From Martinezella lusitana (GTDB lineage: Bacteria > Pseudomonadota > Alphaproteobacteria > Rhizobiales > Rhizobiaceae): a stretch of DNA of 64,000 nucleotides. Position 1 is the first letter of the stretch. Each line of letters opens with the position of its first letter. This document shows, in pieces, positions 9,100 through 18,231 of this stretch. A model generated the notes under the pieces. It was not told where the DNA came from, searched no databases, and saw only the letters and a program-made list of their open reading frames with translations. A program made the translations under genes and the position numbers. The stretch covers positions 124,001-188,000 of the forward strand of contig NZ_WUEY01000004.1 of NCBI RefSeq assembly GCF_010668395.1. The letters run 5' to 3'.

Positions 9100-9303
9100 T
9101 TATCCATTCCCGCTTCCTGCGCGCGGAGGCGCGCCTTGCTCAAACCCGCGCATCTATAAAGCTTTGTTTTTGGGAAAGCGACCCTGTTGTCTCAGGAGAT
9201 TCGGCTTTTTGCATGACGAATCAGCACCTCCAACAGGATTTTTCCCGGCTACCGGCCGGACGGCGGCCACGAATAGCCCCATCGGGTCGGCAGCCTTCGC
9301 CCG

Positions 9304-10110
9304 TCAAAGGCCCGGCTTGTGTGCGACGACATGGAAATACTCGTGCTCGGCCGACGCTGCCGCGCCGATCGGCTTTCCATCCAGATCGAGCACCAGCGCC
9401 GGCATGGCAAAACCCGCCTCCGCCAGTTGCGACCGAACCTGCGCCGGCGTCGTCGCATAGACCATGACACCGAAATCATGTGCGCCATGCAGCATGATGG
9501 CATGTTCGCCGTCGCGCTGTTCGAGCGGCCTCAGCCGGCGTTGCCGCAATGTCCCGGAAATGCGCCCCTCGACATAACGCAGGGTCCGCAGGCCGAGCCG
9601 CACCGGATTGGAGGTCCATTCCAGCCGGCGATAGTCGATGCGATGCTCGAAGCCGCGCCAGCCGCGGTGGAATGTCGAAAACACGAAGGCGCCGCCCGAG
9701 GCAAGCACCCGTGCCGCTTCGCGCATGACGGCAAGCCGCCCTGCGGCATCGACGGAATCGATACCGTTATAGCTGAAGACGATCAGATCGAAGCTGCCGT
9801 CCGGAAAAGCCGACAGATCGCGCGCATCCATATGCTCGAAGCGCAGATCCGGATGGTTCTTCCGGCACAGCTCGACCATTTCCGGCGTGTAGTCGACACC
9901 GATGTAGTCGCTTGCAACATCGCGCAAGAGCTGCGCGGTGCGGCCGCCGCCGACACCGATATCCAGGACACGCCCCCTGCCTGTCCGTGGAGCACCGATG
10001 GCAAAAGCCGCGCGCTCGCCTTCGTTAAGATAGCCGCTGCTGCGGCGGTAGTCGCGCAAGGCCCAGGGATTACGCCAGGTCTGCCGGTTAATACTTTCCA
10101 TGACATGCAT
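9304..10110 (-). CDS. Class I SAM-dependent methyltransferase
   Basis: Motif I of the Rossmann-like fold (VLDIGVGGGRTAQLL), the acidic end of strand 2 (IGVDYTPEMV) and the post-motif region (FDLIVFSYNGIDSV) are all present, as in ubiE/bioC-like methyltransferases (Methyltransf_11/25). The substrate is unknown. ATG 10110 is chosen because TTGGAG lies six bases upstream, giving 268 residues; another ATG at 10101 and a TTG at 10137 are also in frame. A near-perfect palindrome 20 bases upstream suggests repression. Confidence 0.85.
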   Translation of the reverse strand: MHVMESINRQTWRNPWALRDYRRSSGYLNEGERAAFAIGAPRTGRGRVLDIGVGGGRTAQLLRDVASDYIGVDYTPEMVELCRKNHPDLRFEHMDARDLSAFPDGSFDLIVFSYNGIDSVDAAGRLAVMREAARVLASGGAFVFSTFHRGWRGFEHRIDYRRLEWTSNPVRLGLRTLRYVEGRISGTLRQRRLRPLEQRDGEHAIMLHGAHDFGVMVYATTPAQVRSQLAEAGFAMPALVLDLDGKPIGAAASAEHEYFHVVAHKPGL

Positions 10111-10130
10111 TGCCGACTCCAATACGGAAA

Positions 10131-10147
10131 TGAACAATCATTGTTCA
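10131..10147. promoter_or_regulatory. Palindromic operator candidate upstream of the methyltransferase gene
   Basis: TGAACAAT and ATTGTTCA form perfect 8-bp arms around one central base, 21 bases before the methyltransferase ATG (minus strand). An A/T-rich TATATAATG lies about 35 bases further upstream. Size and symmetry fit a dimeric helix-turn-helix repressor site; no regulator gene adjoins it. Confidence 0.5.
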
Positions 10148-10297
10148 ATTACCCCTTGGCGCCCCCGGACCGTCTATATAATGACCGGGCCGAATATGCA
10201 GCCCGTTAGGGTTGATTAAGGTCCCGATACGGCAATTAATCGTTTGTTAAGGTTAATGTCGGCGCTTCGTTTCCCGCGTGGCGCGGGAGCGATGCGG

Positions 10298-11155
10298 CTA
10301 GCCGAGCTCGAGCGTCGTGACGCCAAAAACGCGATCAAGGGGTGTTTCCGGCGCCTTGCCGCGATACATGCGCGTCGTCTCGAACACGGGAGACAAGCCG
10401 CAATCTTCGGCAAGCCTGACGGCCTGCGCATTGTCCACCGGCACATCCAGATAGACGGGAGCTCCCTTGGCCTCGGCGAGCAGCCTGCTCAACAGGGCTC
10501 GCGCGATCTCCGGCTTGTTGGCAAACAACGGACCGATCTTGTAGCCCTCGAAACAGCGCCGGATCGTGCCGAAGCCGCGAACCCTGCTGCCGCCGCCGAC
10601 AATGAAGGACTTGCGCCTGTGGGGAGCGCCGCACCAGGCTTTGATGAAGGAAAAGCGCAAGCCGGGGAAAATTTCGGCATCGTAGTGCAGCAGTCCGTCA
10701 AGCTTGCCGTCCGTCACCGCCACGACTTGCCTGGCCTGTTGCTCGTCCACATCGAGCGCCTTCGGGACGCCGCCGTAGCGCACCGTTCGATACGCGGCCT
10801 CGAAGCCATGCCGGCGGTAGTTTTCCTGCTGCGCGACCACGCCGTCCAGGCCGACGGTACGATTTCCGGCGAGCGCCATGCCCTTGTTCCAGAGCTGTTT
10901 GCCGTATCCCCTGCCGCGAAATTCGGGGTGAAGCATGTAAAGGCCCAGAAACGCGAAGGTCTCGCCATAGCGGACGACGGAAATGCAGCCAACCGGCACC
11001 TCGCCGATCGCGCCGACGAGAAAACCGGACGGATCTGCCTCCCAGAATGCCGGGGCGTCGTCCACCCCAGGGTTCCAGCCCTCTTGCCGAGCCCATTCCA
11101 GAGCGAGTTCCAACTCGCCGGCTCGCATTTTACGCACGGCAAAAATCGATTTCAT
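10298..11155 (-). CDS. GNAT-family N-acetyltransferase with a second C-terminal acetyltransferase-like domain
   Basis: The N-terminal half (about 1-135) is a GNAT domain: LGLYMLHPEFRGRGYGKQLW contains the beta4 strand and the acetyl-CoA pyrophosphate loop (RGRGYG). The C-terminal half (about 150-280) resembles the Acetyltransf_18 (YitI-like) domain that often follows such GNAT domains. The acceptor is unknown. The 285-residue length is typical for this two-domain type. It starts with ATG at 11155 and is transcribed away from ugd. Confidence 0.85.
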   Translation of the reverse strand: MKSIFAVRKMRAGELELALEWARQEGWNPGVDDAPAFWEADPSGFLVGAIGEVPVGCISVVRYGETFAFLGLYMLHPEFRGRGYGKQLWNKGMALAGNRTVGLDGVVAQQENYRRHGFEAAYRTVRYGGVPKALDVDEQQARQVVAVTDGKLDGLLHYDAEIFPGLRFSFIKAWCGAPHRRKSFIVGGGSRVRGFGTIRRCFEGYKIGPLFANKPEIARALLSRLLAEAKGAPVYLDVPVDNAQAVRLAEDCGLSPVFETTRMYRGKAPETPLDRVFGVTTLELG

Positions 11156-11221
11156 GCAAAAGTCCCGAACCGCCCACTCGATACTCGATACCCGTTCCCC
11201 GCGGAACGATTATGCCCGGTC

Positions 11222-11241
11222 CATCATGCGGTAACATGATG
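11222..11241. promoter_or_regulatory. Inverted repeat in the GNAT/ugd divergent intergenic region
   Basis: CATCATG (11222-11228) and CATGATG (11235-11241) are perfect 7-bp arms with a 6-base spacer. They lie 67 bases upstream of the GNAT start in the 333-base gap 11156-11488. The remainder of that gap holds no gene; the promoter of ugd must be there, but no clear -35/-10 pair stands out to me. Confidence 0.4.
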
Positions 11242-11488
11242 CCAATCACAAGCAATAGGCAATGATAAGCTTAAAGTACAAAGGCTTCGTTTCACTTGGA
11301 AAGAAAGGGAGTTGCATCAATAGAGCGGCGAGAATGCAAGCAGCCCATTGTGACACTTCTGTCGCAAATCGCCACGCACGAGCATCGCATATAGGCGTCA
11401 CTGGCGATCCTGTGTATAAGCGCAATCGATCGCAACGTCGGCTTTGCTTCGGGGCAAAAGGCCGGCCCAGCAAGAGGATTGAAGTTTC

Positions 11489-12811
11489 ATGCGCATCACG
11501 ATGATCGGCTCGGGTTATGTGGGGCTCGTGTCGGGCGTTTGCTTTGCCGATTTCGGCCATGACGTCATCTGCGTCGACAAGGACGCCAGCAAGATCGAGG
11601 CATTGCGCCGGGGCGAGATTCCGATCTTCGAACCTGGCCTGGAGCAGCTCGTCGCCGACAATGTCCGCGCCGGTCGTCTCTCGTTCGCGACCGAAGTGGC
11701 GGAAAGCGTTGCCGCCAGCGACGTCGTCTTCATCGCGGTCGGCACGCCTTCACGGCGCGGCGACGGCCATGCCGATCTTTCCTATGTCTATGCCGCCGCC
11801 CGCGAGATCGCCCAGCATGTCAACGGCTTCACCGTCATCGTCACCAAATCGACCGTGCCTGTTGGAACCGGCGACGAGGTCGAGCGCATCGTGCGCGAAA
11901 CCAATCCGGATGCCGACGTCGCCGTCGTCTCCAACCCGGAATTCCTGCGCGAAGGCGCCGCCATCGAGGACTTCAAGCGGCCGGACCGCATCGTCATCGG
12001 CCTCAACGACGAGCGCGCCCGCTCGGTCATGACCGAAGTCTACCGGCCGCTCTACCTCAACCAGGCGCCGCTGCTCTTCACCTCCCGCCGCACGTCCGAG
12101 CTGATCAAATATGCCGCCAACGCCTTCCTGGCCATGAAGATCACCTTCATCAACGAAATGGCCGATCTGTGCGAGAAGGTGGGCGCCAACGTGCAGGAAG
12201 TCTCGCGCGGCATCGGCCTTGACGGCCGCATCGGCTCGAAGTTCCTGCATGCCGGCCCGGGCTATGGCGGCTCCTGCTTCCCGAAGGACACGCTGGCGCT
12301 GGCAAAGACCGCCCAGGACTACGACAGCCCCGTGCGCCTCATCGAGACGACGGTTTCCATCAACGACAACCGCAAGCGCGCCATGGGCCGCAAGGTGATC
12401 GCGGCCATGGGCGGCGACATCAGGGGCAAGGCGATCGCAGTCCTCGGGCTGACCTTCAAGCCGAACACCGACGACATGCGCGACAGCCCGGCGATCTCGA
12501 TCATCCAGACGCTTCTGGATGCCGGCGCCACGGTAACGGGCTACGATCCCGAAGGCATGAACAATGCCCGCCAGGTGATCGACCATATCGCCTATGCCGA
12601 AGACGCCTATGGCGCCGCACGCGACGCCGACGCGATCGTTATCGTGACGGAATGGAACCAGTTCCGCGCCCTCGACTTCGACCGGCTCAGATCCATCATG
12701 AAGGCGCCGGTGCTCGTTGACCTCAGAAACATCTATCGCCACGACGAGGTCACAAAGCACGGATTTGCCTATACAAGCGTCGGCAGACCCTCGAACGACG
12801 ACACGCTTTAA
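11489..12811 (+). CDS. rkpK: UDP-glucose 6-dehydrogenase
   Basis: The enzyme oxidises UDP-glucose twice with NAD+ to UDP-glucuronate, a precursor of capsule, LPS and exopolysaccharide. The N-terminal NAD fold shows [11 protein letters not shown]; the catalytic Cys lies in the motif [16 protein letters not shown]; the C-terminal UDP-binding domain has [14 protein letters not shown]. Length is 440 residues, as usual. AAGAGGA stands in front of the ATG. The next gene makes UDP-galacturonate from its product, as in the rkpK-lpsL pair of Sinorhizobium meliloti. Confidence 0.95.
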   Translation: MRITMIGSGYVGLVSGVCFADFGHDVICVDKDASKIEALRRGEIPIFEPGLEQLVADNVRAGRLSFATEVAESVAASDVVFIAVGTPSRRGDGHADLSYVYAAAREIAQHVNGFTVIVTKSTVPVGTGDEVERIVRETNPDADVAVVSNPEFLREGAAIEDFKRPDRIVIGLNDERARSVMTEVYRPLYLNQAPLLFTSRRTSELIKYAANAFLAMKITFINEMADLCEKVGANVQEVSRGIGLDGRIGSKFLHAGPGYGGSCFPKDTLALAKTAQDYDSPVRLIETTVSINDNRKRAMGRKVIAAMGGDIRGKAIAVLGLTFKPNTDDMRDSPAISIIQTLLDAGATVTGYDPEGMNNARQVIDHIAYAEDAYGAARDADAIVIVTEWNQFRALDFDRLRSIMKAPVLVDLRNIYRHDEVTKHGFAYTSVGRPSNDDTL

Positions 12812-12816
12812 AGCGT
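12803..12816. other. Perfect 14-bp palindrome over the ugd stop codon
   Basis: ACGCTTTAAAGCGT is fully self-complementary and contains the TAA stop codon. It adjoins the repeat at 12821-12863, so the two form a structured 3' end between ugd and the epimerase gene. Confidence 0.6.
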
Positions 12817-12820
12817 TTAC

Positions 12821-12863
12821 GCATTCCGAACGGAAAACCGCTATGCACTTTTCCTGGAAATGC
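12821..12863. repeat. Rhizobial palindromic intergenic repeat, diverged copy
   Basis: GCATTCC (12821-12827) and GGAAATGC (12856-12863) enclose GGAAAACCGC and ACTTTTCC, the same organisation as the copies at 1661-1708 and 13952-13999. It sits between ugd and the UDP-glucuronate epimerase gene, where it may lower read-through or protect the upstream message. Confidence 0.7.
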
Positions 12864-12882
12864 TCTCAGCAAAGGCCGATCC

Positions 12883-13887
12883 ATGCGCTATCTCATCACC
12901 GGCACCGCCGGCTTCATCGGATTCCATCTTGCCAGGCGGCTGCTCGACGAGGGCCATTTCGTCGTCGGCTTCGACGGCATGACGCCCTATTACGACGTCA
13001 GGCTCAAGGAGAAGCGGACCGCCATCCTCGCGCGTTCCAACGGCTTCAAGGCCGTGACCGGCATGCTGGAGGACAAGGCGGCGCTCGATCACACAGCGGA
13101 ACTCGCCGAACCTGACGTAATCGTCCACCTCGCCGCCCAGGCCGGCGTGCGCTACAGCCTCGAAAATCCGCGCTCCTACGTCGATTCCAACGTCACCGGC
13201 TCGTTCAACGTGCTGGAACTGGCAAGAAACCTGCAGCCCAAGCACCTGCTGCTGGCATCGACCTCATCCGTCTACGGCGCCAACGAAAAGATCCCCTTTG
13301 CCGAAAGCGACAAGGCCGACGAGCAGATGACGATCTATGCCGCGACCAAGAAGAGCATGGAGCTGATGGCGCACAGCTACGCCCATCTCTTCCATGTGCC
13401 GACCACCGCTTTCCGCTTCTTCACGGTTTACGGCCCCTGGGGCCGTCCGGACATGGCGCTGTTCAAATTCGTCGATGCCATCCGCAACGACAGGCCGATC
13501 GAAATCTACGGCGAAGGCAAGATGAGCCGCGATTTCACCTATATCGACGATCTCGTCGAAGGCATCGTGCGCCTGATCGGCGTCGTGCCCTCGGAGGAGA
13601 ACCGGGTGGTATCGGATACGATTATCGATACCCTGTCGAAAAATGCGCCCTTCCGCGTCGTCAACATCGGTGGCGGTCAACCGGTTGGCCTGATGAGCTT
13701 CGTCGAAACCATCGAGACGATGCTTGGCAAGCAGGCAATCCGCAAGATGCTGCCGATGCAGCCCGGCGACGTGCACAACACCTATGCCGTGCCGGACCTG
13801 CTGGTGGCGCTGACCGGCTTCAAGCCGCAGATCGAGGTTGACGAAGGCGTGCGCCGCTTCGTCGAGTGGTATCAGGAAAATTACTGA
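12883..13887 (+). CDS. lpsL: UDP-glucuronate 4-epimerase
   Basis: This extended short-chain dehydrogenase/reductase (334 residues) shows the NAD-binding [15 protein letters not shown], the STSSVYG strand, the catalytic YAATKK motif (Tyr and Lys) and [17 protein letters not shown], which is characteristic of UDP-glucuronate epimerases. It interconverts UDP-glucuronate and UDP-galacturonate for LPS core and capsule. It lies 71 bases downstream of the dehydrogenase that makes its substrate. The symbol lpsL is that of the S. meliloti homologue. Confidence 0.92.
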   Translation: MRYLITGTAGFIGFHLARRLLDEGHFVVGFDGMTPYYDVRLKEKRTAILARSNGFKAVTGMLEDKAALDHTAELAEPDVIVHLAAQAGVRYSLENPRSYVDSNVTGSFNVLELARNLQPKHLLLASTSSVYGANEKIPFAESDKADEQMTIYAATKKSMELMAHSYAHLFHVPTTAFRFFTVYGPWGRPDMALFKFVDAIRNDRPIEIYGEGKMSRDFTYIDDLVEGIVRLIGVVPSEENRVVSDTIIDTLSKNAPFRVVNIGGGQPVGLMSFVETIETMLGKQAIRKMLPMQPGDVHNTYAVPDLLVALTGFKPQIEVDEGVRRFVEWYQENY

Positions 13888-13899
13888 GCAAATGTGCCG

Positions 13900-13999
13900 G
13901 AGCGGTTCCGCGCTTCGCGGAATCGTGGCGCCGCTCTATCTCCTTGTTTTTAAGCGATTCCGCACGGAAAGCCGCTGCGCATCTTTTCCGGAATTGCTT
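13900..13999. repeat. Mosaic of palindromic repeats between convergent genes
   Basis: Two hairpins stand in tandem. The first has TTCCGCG/CGCGGAA arms (13906-13922) inside an outer GAGCGG/CCGCTC pair (13900-13936). The second is AAGCGATTCCG (13952-13962) with CGGAATTGCTT (13989-13999), the third copy of the family seen at 1661-1708. The right end abuts the stop codon of the flavin reductase gene, so both convergent transcripts end in this structure. Confidence 0.75.
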
Positions 14000-14529
14000 T
14001 AACCGGCCGGGTGATAGGCCCGGTCGAAATAGACGAGCCCCTGTCCGTTGTCGCGCCGGCGAATGGCATCGACCTCGCAGAGAAGGATGTCGTGCGTTCC
14101 GCCATCGGCCTGACGCACGATGCGACAATCGAACGACACAAGCGCATCCTCAAGCACGGGCGCACCGGTCGCCAGCGCCGACCATGCGGCGGCGGCGAAC
14201 CGCTCCGCAACCGGCGTCTTGCCGCCGAAAAGCCGCGACAGATCCTGATGTGCCTCCGACAAGACGTTGACACACAGCACGCCGTTCTGCGTTACGGCGG
14301 GATGAACGGACGCACCGCGATTGAGACAGACGAGCAAGGTGGGTGGATTGTCCGTGACACTGCAGACGGCGGTTGCCGCAAAGCCGGCCAGCCCGGCGGG
14401 GCCATCGGTCGTGACGATGTTCACGGCGGCGGCCATCCGTGCCATGGCGTTACGAAACTCTGCGCGCGCGATATCGGGATCGGCGACGGCCACTGCCTTC
14501 TCTACGGCCACGGACGTCTTCATGTTCAT
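13999..14529 (-). CDS. Flavin reductase, RutF/HpaC-like
   Basis: The family supplies reduced FMN to a partner monooxygenase using NADH. The sequence shows [45 protein letters not shown] and ALVSFDCRI...[10 protein letters not shown], which follow Escherichia coli RutF closely. No rut operon or flavin-dependent monooxygenase adjoins it, so a role in uracil breakdown is not supported by context. ATG 14529 is preferred (GGGGG seven bases upstream); ATG 14550 would add seven residues. Length is 176. Confidence 0.85.
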   Translation of the reverse strand: MNMKTSVAVEKAVAVADPDIARAEFRNAMARMAAAVNIVTTDGPAGLAGFAATAVCSVTDNPPTLLVCLNRGASVHPAVTQNGVLCVNVLSEAHQDLSRLFGGKTPVAERFAAAAWSALATGAPVLEDALVSFDCRIVRQADGGTHDILLCEVDAIRRRDNGQGLVYFDRAYHPAG

Positions 14530-14731
14530 TCCATATCCCCCAACGCGCATCGGTCAGGCTAGGCTATTGGACGGGCCCGCACATCTCAAGAAACGACATT
14601 TTACGGAAGTCGTATCCGGCGAGCAATTAATTCTCTATAAAAACTATCAACAAACAGAAAGATAGCCAAGCGCACCGCATCCCGAAAAATGCCGCCTAAA
14701 AAACCTCTGTGCAACTCGGCGAAATCCGCCG

Positions 14732-15460
14732 TCAGGTCTGGGTGGAAATCAGCAGAAACATCGGCCGCTCGCGCTCGGTTACCCAATCCGGATGGGCGGC
14801 AAGATCGTCATCGCTCGGCGACCACTCCTCGACATGGGCGATGATGAAACCGGACCTGATCAGCAGGTTGAGCGTCGTGGCCATCGTGCGGTGCTGCTTG
14901 ACGACGCCTTCGGCAAGCCAGTTCGTCAGCCTTTTGCCCTCGATCTGGTAGGCGCTGAGCGGCCAGATATTGCCGCCCTCGGCATCGACCTGCCATTCGG
15001 GTTGCCGCGGCGCCATGTAGATCGGGTGCTCGATCGAGAAGATCAGCCGCCCGCCCGGCTTCAGCGCCTGACGGATCGTTGCCAGAAGCCCGGCAAAATC
15101 CTCGATATAGTGGAAGGCCAGCGAACTATAGACGAGATCGAAGCTCGCCCCGGCAAGCCGGAGCTTCTCCAGATCGGCCCGGTCATAGCGAACACGCATA
15201 TCCATCGTCTCGCAGCGCGCCCGCTCCAGCATCTTTTCCGAGACATCGAGTCCCAAAACACCGGCGGCCCCCTGCTCGGCGGCCCAGCGGCAGAACCAGC
15301 CGAACCCGCAGCCGAGATCCGCGACATCGAGGCCTTTCATGTCAGGCAGCAATGCGCGCATGGCCGGCCATTCCGCCGCCCCCGCCAGCCCGTCGACCGA
15401 ACGTTGAAGGCGGCTATAGCCTGCGAAGAAACCTGGATCGTCATAGATATTCTGAGTCAT
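14732..15460 (-). CDS. Class I SAM-dependent methyltransferase
   Basis: The 242-residue protein has motif I VADLGCGFGWFCRWAAE, the acidic LGLDVSEKML, and the FDLVYSSLAFHYIEDF region with LKPGGRLIFSIEHP, typical of the Methyltransf_11/UbiE-like group. The substrate is unknown. Downstream of its stop about 200 bases separate it from the flavin reductase start; upstream it is 70 bases from the RidA-family gene on the same strand. Confidence 0.88.
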   Translation of the reverse strand: MTQNIYDDPGFFAGYSRLQRSVDGLAGAAEWPAMRALLPDMKGLDVADLGCGFGWFCRWAAEQGAAGVLGLDVSEKMLERARCETMDMRVRYDRADLEKLRLAGASFDLVYSSLAFHYIEDFAGLLATIRQALKPGGRLIFSIEHPIYMAPRQPEWQVDAEGGNIWPLSAYQIEGKRLTNWLAEGVVKQHRTMATTLNLLIRSGFIIAHVEEWSPSDDDLAAHPDWVTERERPMFLLISTQT

Positions 15461-15530
15461 GCTCGTCTCCTGCAGATCGACGGTGTCGATCTGCCAGCAT
15501 CGATTGAGAAGCCGAAACCGCTGCGAAGGG

Positions 15531-15920
15531 TCACATCACCTTCGCCGCCGTGACCTCGACCTCCACCAGAAACTCGGCTCGGGTAAAGCCGCCGACGATC
15601 AGCAATGTGGAAACGGGCTTCGGATCCAGGATATAGCGGTCGCGCACGGCCATATAGGCAGGGAAATCCTCGCGCGTGGTGACGAAGCCGGAAATGCGGA
15701 TGACGTCGGCAAAGCTCATGCCGGCCTCGTCTAGGATGGCCTTGAGCGCCTCGAAGCACATCTCGGCCTGGGCCGTGACGTCGGCCGGAATGCGGTCGTC
15801 GAGACCGATGCCGAGCTGGCCGGACGTAACCAGAAGGCTGGCACCCGGCGGCACCAGCAGGCCATGATTGTAGTTGCCGAAAGGGCGGCGGACGGATGGG
15901 GGATTGAATACCTTTTTCAT
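15531..15920 (-). CDS. RidA/YjgF/YER057c-family protein lacking the deaminase arginine
   Basis: The 129-residue protein follows the RidA fold: a TSGQLGIG strand near 32-40, a helix rich in AEMCFEALKAILDEAG, DVIRISGFVTTREDF, and a C-terminal FLVEVEVTA strand. Archetypal RidA uses an Arg in a PAR-S-like motif to hydrolyse reactive enamine/imine intermediates such as 2-aminoacrylate. Here that segment reads KPVSTLLIVG (101-110), without the Arg. It may thus belong to a subgroup without that activity. It lies between a methyltransferase and an EamA transporter gene on the same strand. Confidence 0.85.
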   Translation of the reverse strand: MKKVFNPPSVRRPFGNYNHGLLVPPGASLLVTSGQLGIGLDDRIPADVTAQAEMCFEALKAILDEAGMSFADVIRISGFVTTREDFPAYMAVRDRYILDPKPVSTLLIVGGFTRAEFLVEVEVTAAKVM

Positions 15921-15981
15921 CGATTCCGACTCCTGATGACTGAGCGAATTTCAGCATTTTGAGATGAAAGGAGCAAGACGG

Positions 15982-16878
15982 TCAATGCGCCTTCGCCGAG
16001 GTTACCACCCGATTTCGCCGTACTTCCAACAGGATATGTCCAAAAAGCGCGGCCAGGACGATAGGGCCGCCGATCAGCGTCGCAGTCGAGGGACGCTCGG
16101 CAAAGACCATCCAGACCCACAGCGGAGTGAGAGGAACCTCCAGCGCGGTCAGCAGGGCGGCATCGGAAGCCGGGACGAGCCGGGACCCGAACGTATAGAG
16201 GCAGAGGCCCATCGCATTCTGAACGATACCGAAGGCGATGATCAGGCCGAGGTCCTGGCCCGAGATCGAAAGCGGCGAAGCGAACCAGAAGGTAACGAAG
16301 GAACACAGCCACGCGGAAAGCGCCATGGCCGGCAGCATCGGCACATTGCGGTGCTGGCGCATGATGACCGCAAGGGCGGCGACGGTCAGCGTCATGATGG
16401 CAGCAAGCCCCTTGCCGAGCCAGCTGCCGCCGTCACTCCCATGTCCGGAAAGCATCACGAGCACGCCGATGAAAGCAATGCCGCTGGCAACGAGCGTCCT
16501 CATATTCGGACGCTCGCCGATGAAAAGGAACGCGACCCCTGCGGTAACGAAGGGCACCGTCGCGTAGATGACCATGGCATCGGCAACCGACGTATAGTAG
16601 ATCGAGCCGATACCACTGATCATGGACGCCGCGGAAAAGATCGTTGCCGCCAGCGACGGGCCGCGCATGGAGCGCAGGATGCGAAAGGCGTTGCGGCGCT
16701 CGATATAGAAAAACAGGGTGAACACCCCGAGACCGGAGACGATTCCGCGGCAGAACAGAATGGTCATGAGATCGGCATGGATCGCTCGCACGAACAGGCC
16801 GGACGTCGACCAGGCAAGCGCCGAAAGCGCGACATAAATCACGCCCAGCCTGTATTGTTGCTGTTCCGCCAGCGTCAC
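15982..16878 (-). CDS. EamA/DMT-family transporter
   Basis: A ten-helix EamA (drug/metabolite transporter) protein with two repeats of about 140 residues. Clear hydrophobic segments run throughout, and the charged turns RAIHADLMTILFCRG and GERPNMRTLVASGIAF are family-typical. Substrate unknown. I choose GTG 16878, with GGGGGA seven bases upstream, because it gives 298 residues, the usual family length; the frame stays open to 17016, with an ATG at 16911 lacking a ribosome site. Confidence 0.85.
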   Translation of the reverse strand: MTLAEQQQYRLGVIYVALSALAWSTSGLFVRAIHADLMTILFCRGIVSGLGVFTLFFYIERRNAFRILRSMRGPSLAATIFSAASMISGIGSIYYTSVADAMVIYATVPFVTAGVAFLFIGERPNMRTLVASGIAFIGVLVMLSGHGSDGGSWLGKGLAAIMTLTVAALAVIMRQHRNVPMLPAMALSAWLCSFVTFWFASPLSISGQDLGLIIAFGIVQNAMGLCLYTFGSRLVPASDAALLTALEVPLTPLWVWMVFAERPSTATLIGGPIVLAALFGHILLEVRRNRVVTSAKAH

Positions 16879-17126
16879 GATGGAATCCCCCGCCCCTTGG
16901 TGGCAGATCATTAGCGGGCGGCAACGATGCCCACAAGCCAAGCTTGCGCCGCGACCTGTCGCTCGTGCCGGAAGATGACGAGGGTTGCAGGAAGGCCACG
17001 GCCAATGCCCGTTCATCCGACCGGGCCAGCTACCTCCGTCTCGCCGCTGTTGGCAAGATCATATTGATCTTGCACATATTTGCGATCGCTCTAGGTTTCT
17101 GGCGATCCCGGTCGAAGGAGAATCAG

Positions 17127-17552
17127 TTGCGCCTGCTGTCGGCCACTTTATTTGCATGCGGCTGCGTCAGCCTGGTCGACGGTCCATTGTGGCCGCCGGC
17201 GCAGACCTATGTCGATAAGACGGTGCAATGCAGCCAGAGCAGCAATCCGGCCCGCTGCGAGCATACGCGCGACAGCTGGAAGATCGACTACGAGGAAGCC
17301 ATCGCAGGCGGATATCGCGCGCAGAAACATGTCGCTTTATGCCTGAGCACCGGTTGCGACGGAGCGATCCAGCCCGACAAGATGCTCGGTTGCGCCTGGC
17401 GCATGGTCATAGCGGAAGCCAATCACGCTCTGCCGGACAGCATGGATTTTACCAATCTCAGCCGCTTCTGCGGAACGGATTATATCGACGAGAAGGGAAA
17501 GCTCGCTGCCGCGTCGCAGGCGAAGGCGATGCTCCGGCTGATCGGCAAATAG
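17127..17552 (+). CDS. Small putative lipoprotein of unknown function
   Basis: Translation probably begins at TTG 17127, which has AAGGAG six bases upstream; longer in-frame starts (to 16944) lack a good site. The N-terminus then reads as a short hydrophobic segment ending in LFAC, a plausible lipobox with Cys as residue 11. The mature part (about 130 residues) contains eight or so Cys, suggesting disulfides in the periplasm. No family recognised. Confidence 0.6.
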   Translation: MRLLSATLFACGCVSLVDGPLWPPAQTYVDKTVQCSQSSNPARCEHTRDSWKIDYEEAIAGGYRAQKHVALCLSTGCDGAIQPDKMLGCAWRMVIAEANHALPDSMDFTNLSRFCGTDYIDEKGKLAAASQAKAMLRLIGK

Positions 17553-17603
17553 CAAACCACGCGACAGAGGTCTTCCGCCGCGTGATCCGGTCATTGGCCG
17601 CGC

Positions 17604-18215
17604 TCAGGCATAGGGAGCAAGGAAGGTGCGGATGGCCTCGATCTCGTTGGGGCGAATATCGTGGCCGCCCGGATGCCAGTCGAGCGTGACTTCGGCATCC
17701 TGACGCGCAAAGTAATCGGCCAGCGCCTTGGTCACCGGCGCCGGCGCGATCGGATCCCGCTCGCCCGCCGTGATCAACACGCGCTTGCCCTGCAGCCTGG
17801 CATTGTCCTTCGGCTGGAACGGGATGAGCGGATGCATCAGCACCGATGCATCGAACAGATCACCATGCTCGATCAGAACGTTGGCGAGGATGTTGGCACC
17901 GTTGGAAAAGCCGAGGCCAAGCACCTGCGATGCGCCGTATTGCGCCGCCATTTCCGAAACATAGGCTGCCATCTTTTCCGTGGCCCGGGCAAGATCGGCC
18001 ATATCGTAGACGCCCTCACCCGTCCGGCGGAAGAAACGCGCAGCACCGTATTCGGAAACGTCGCCGCGCGGCGATACGATGGTCGCATCCGGCAGCAGCC
18101 GGGCAGCGAAATCGAAGAACTGGTTCTCGTCGCCGCCGGTACCATGGAACGTGAAGAAAATGGGCTTTCCGGATGCACCGGCCTTCAGCCGGTGCACATA
18201 ACTCGTATCCGTCAT
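17604..18215 (-). CDS. Alpha/beta-hydrolase (phospholipase/carboxylesterase, MhqD-like)
   Basis: The 203-residue serine hydrolase shows the oxyanion segment FHGTGGDENQ, the nucleophile elbow GFSNG, a C-terminal Asp (GERDPIAP) and the catalytic His in HPGGHDI. It follows a ring-cleaving dioxygenase-like gene by 16 bases on the same strand. In Bacillus subtilis, MhqD and MhqO form an operon induced by quinones and catechols. A role in detoxifying quinones or aromatic thiol-reactive compounds is inferred from that parallel. Confidence 0.85.
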   Translation of the reverse strand: MTDTSYVHRLKAGASGKPIFFTFHGTGGDENQFFDFAARLLPDATIVSPRGDVSEYGAARFFRRTGEGVYDMADLARATEKMAAYVSEMAAQYGASQVLGLGFSNGANILANVLIEHGDLFDASVLMHPLIPFQPKDNARLQGKRVLITAGERDPIAPAPVTKALADYFARQDAEVTLDWHPGGHDIRPNEIEAIRTFLAPYA

Positions 18216-18231
18216 GATGTCCTCCCCTGGA

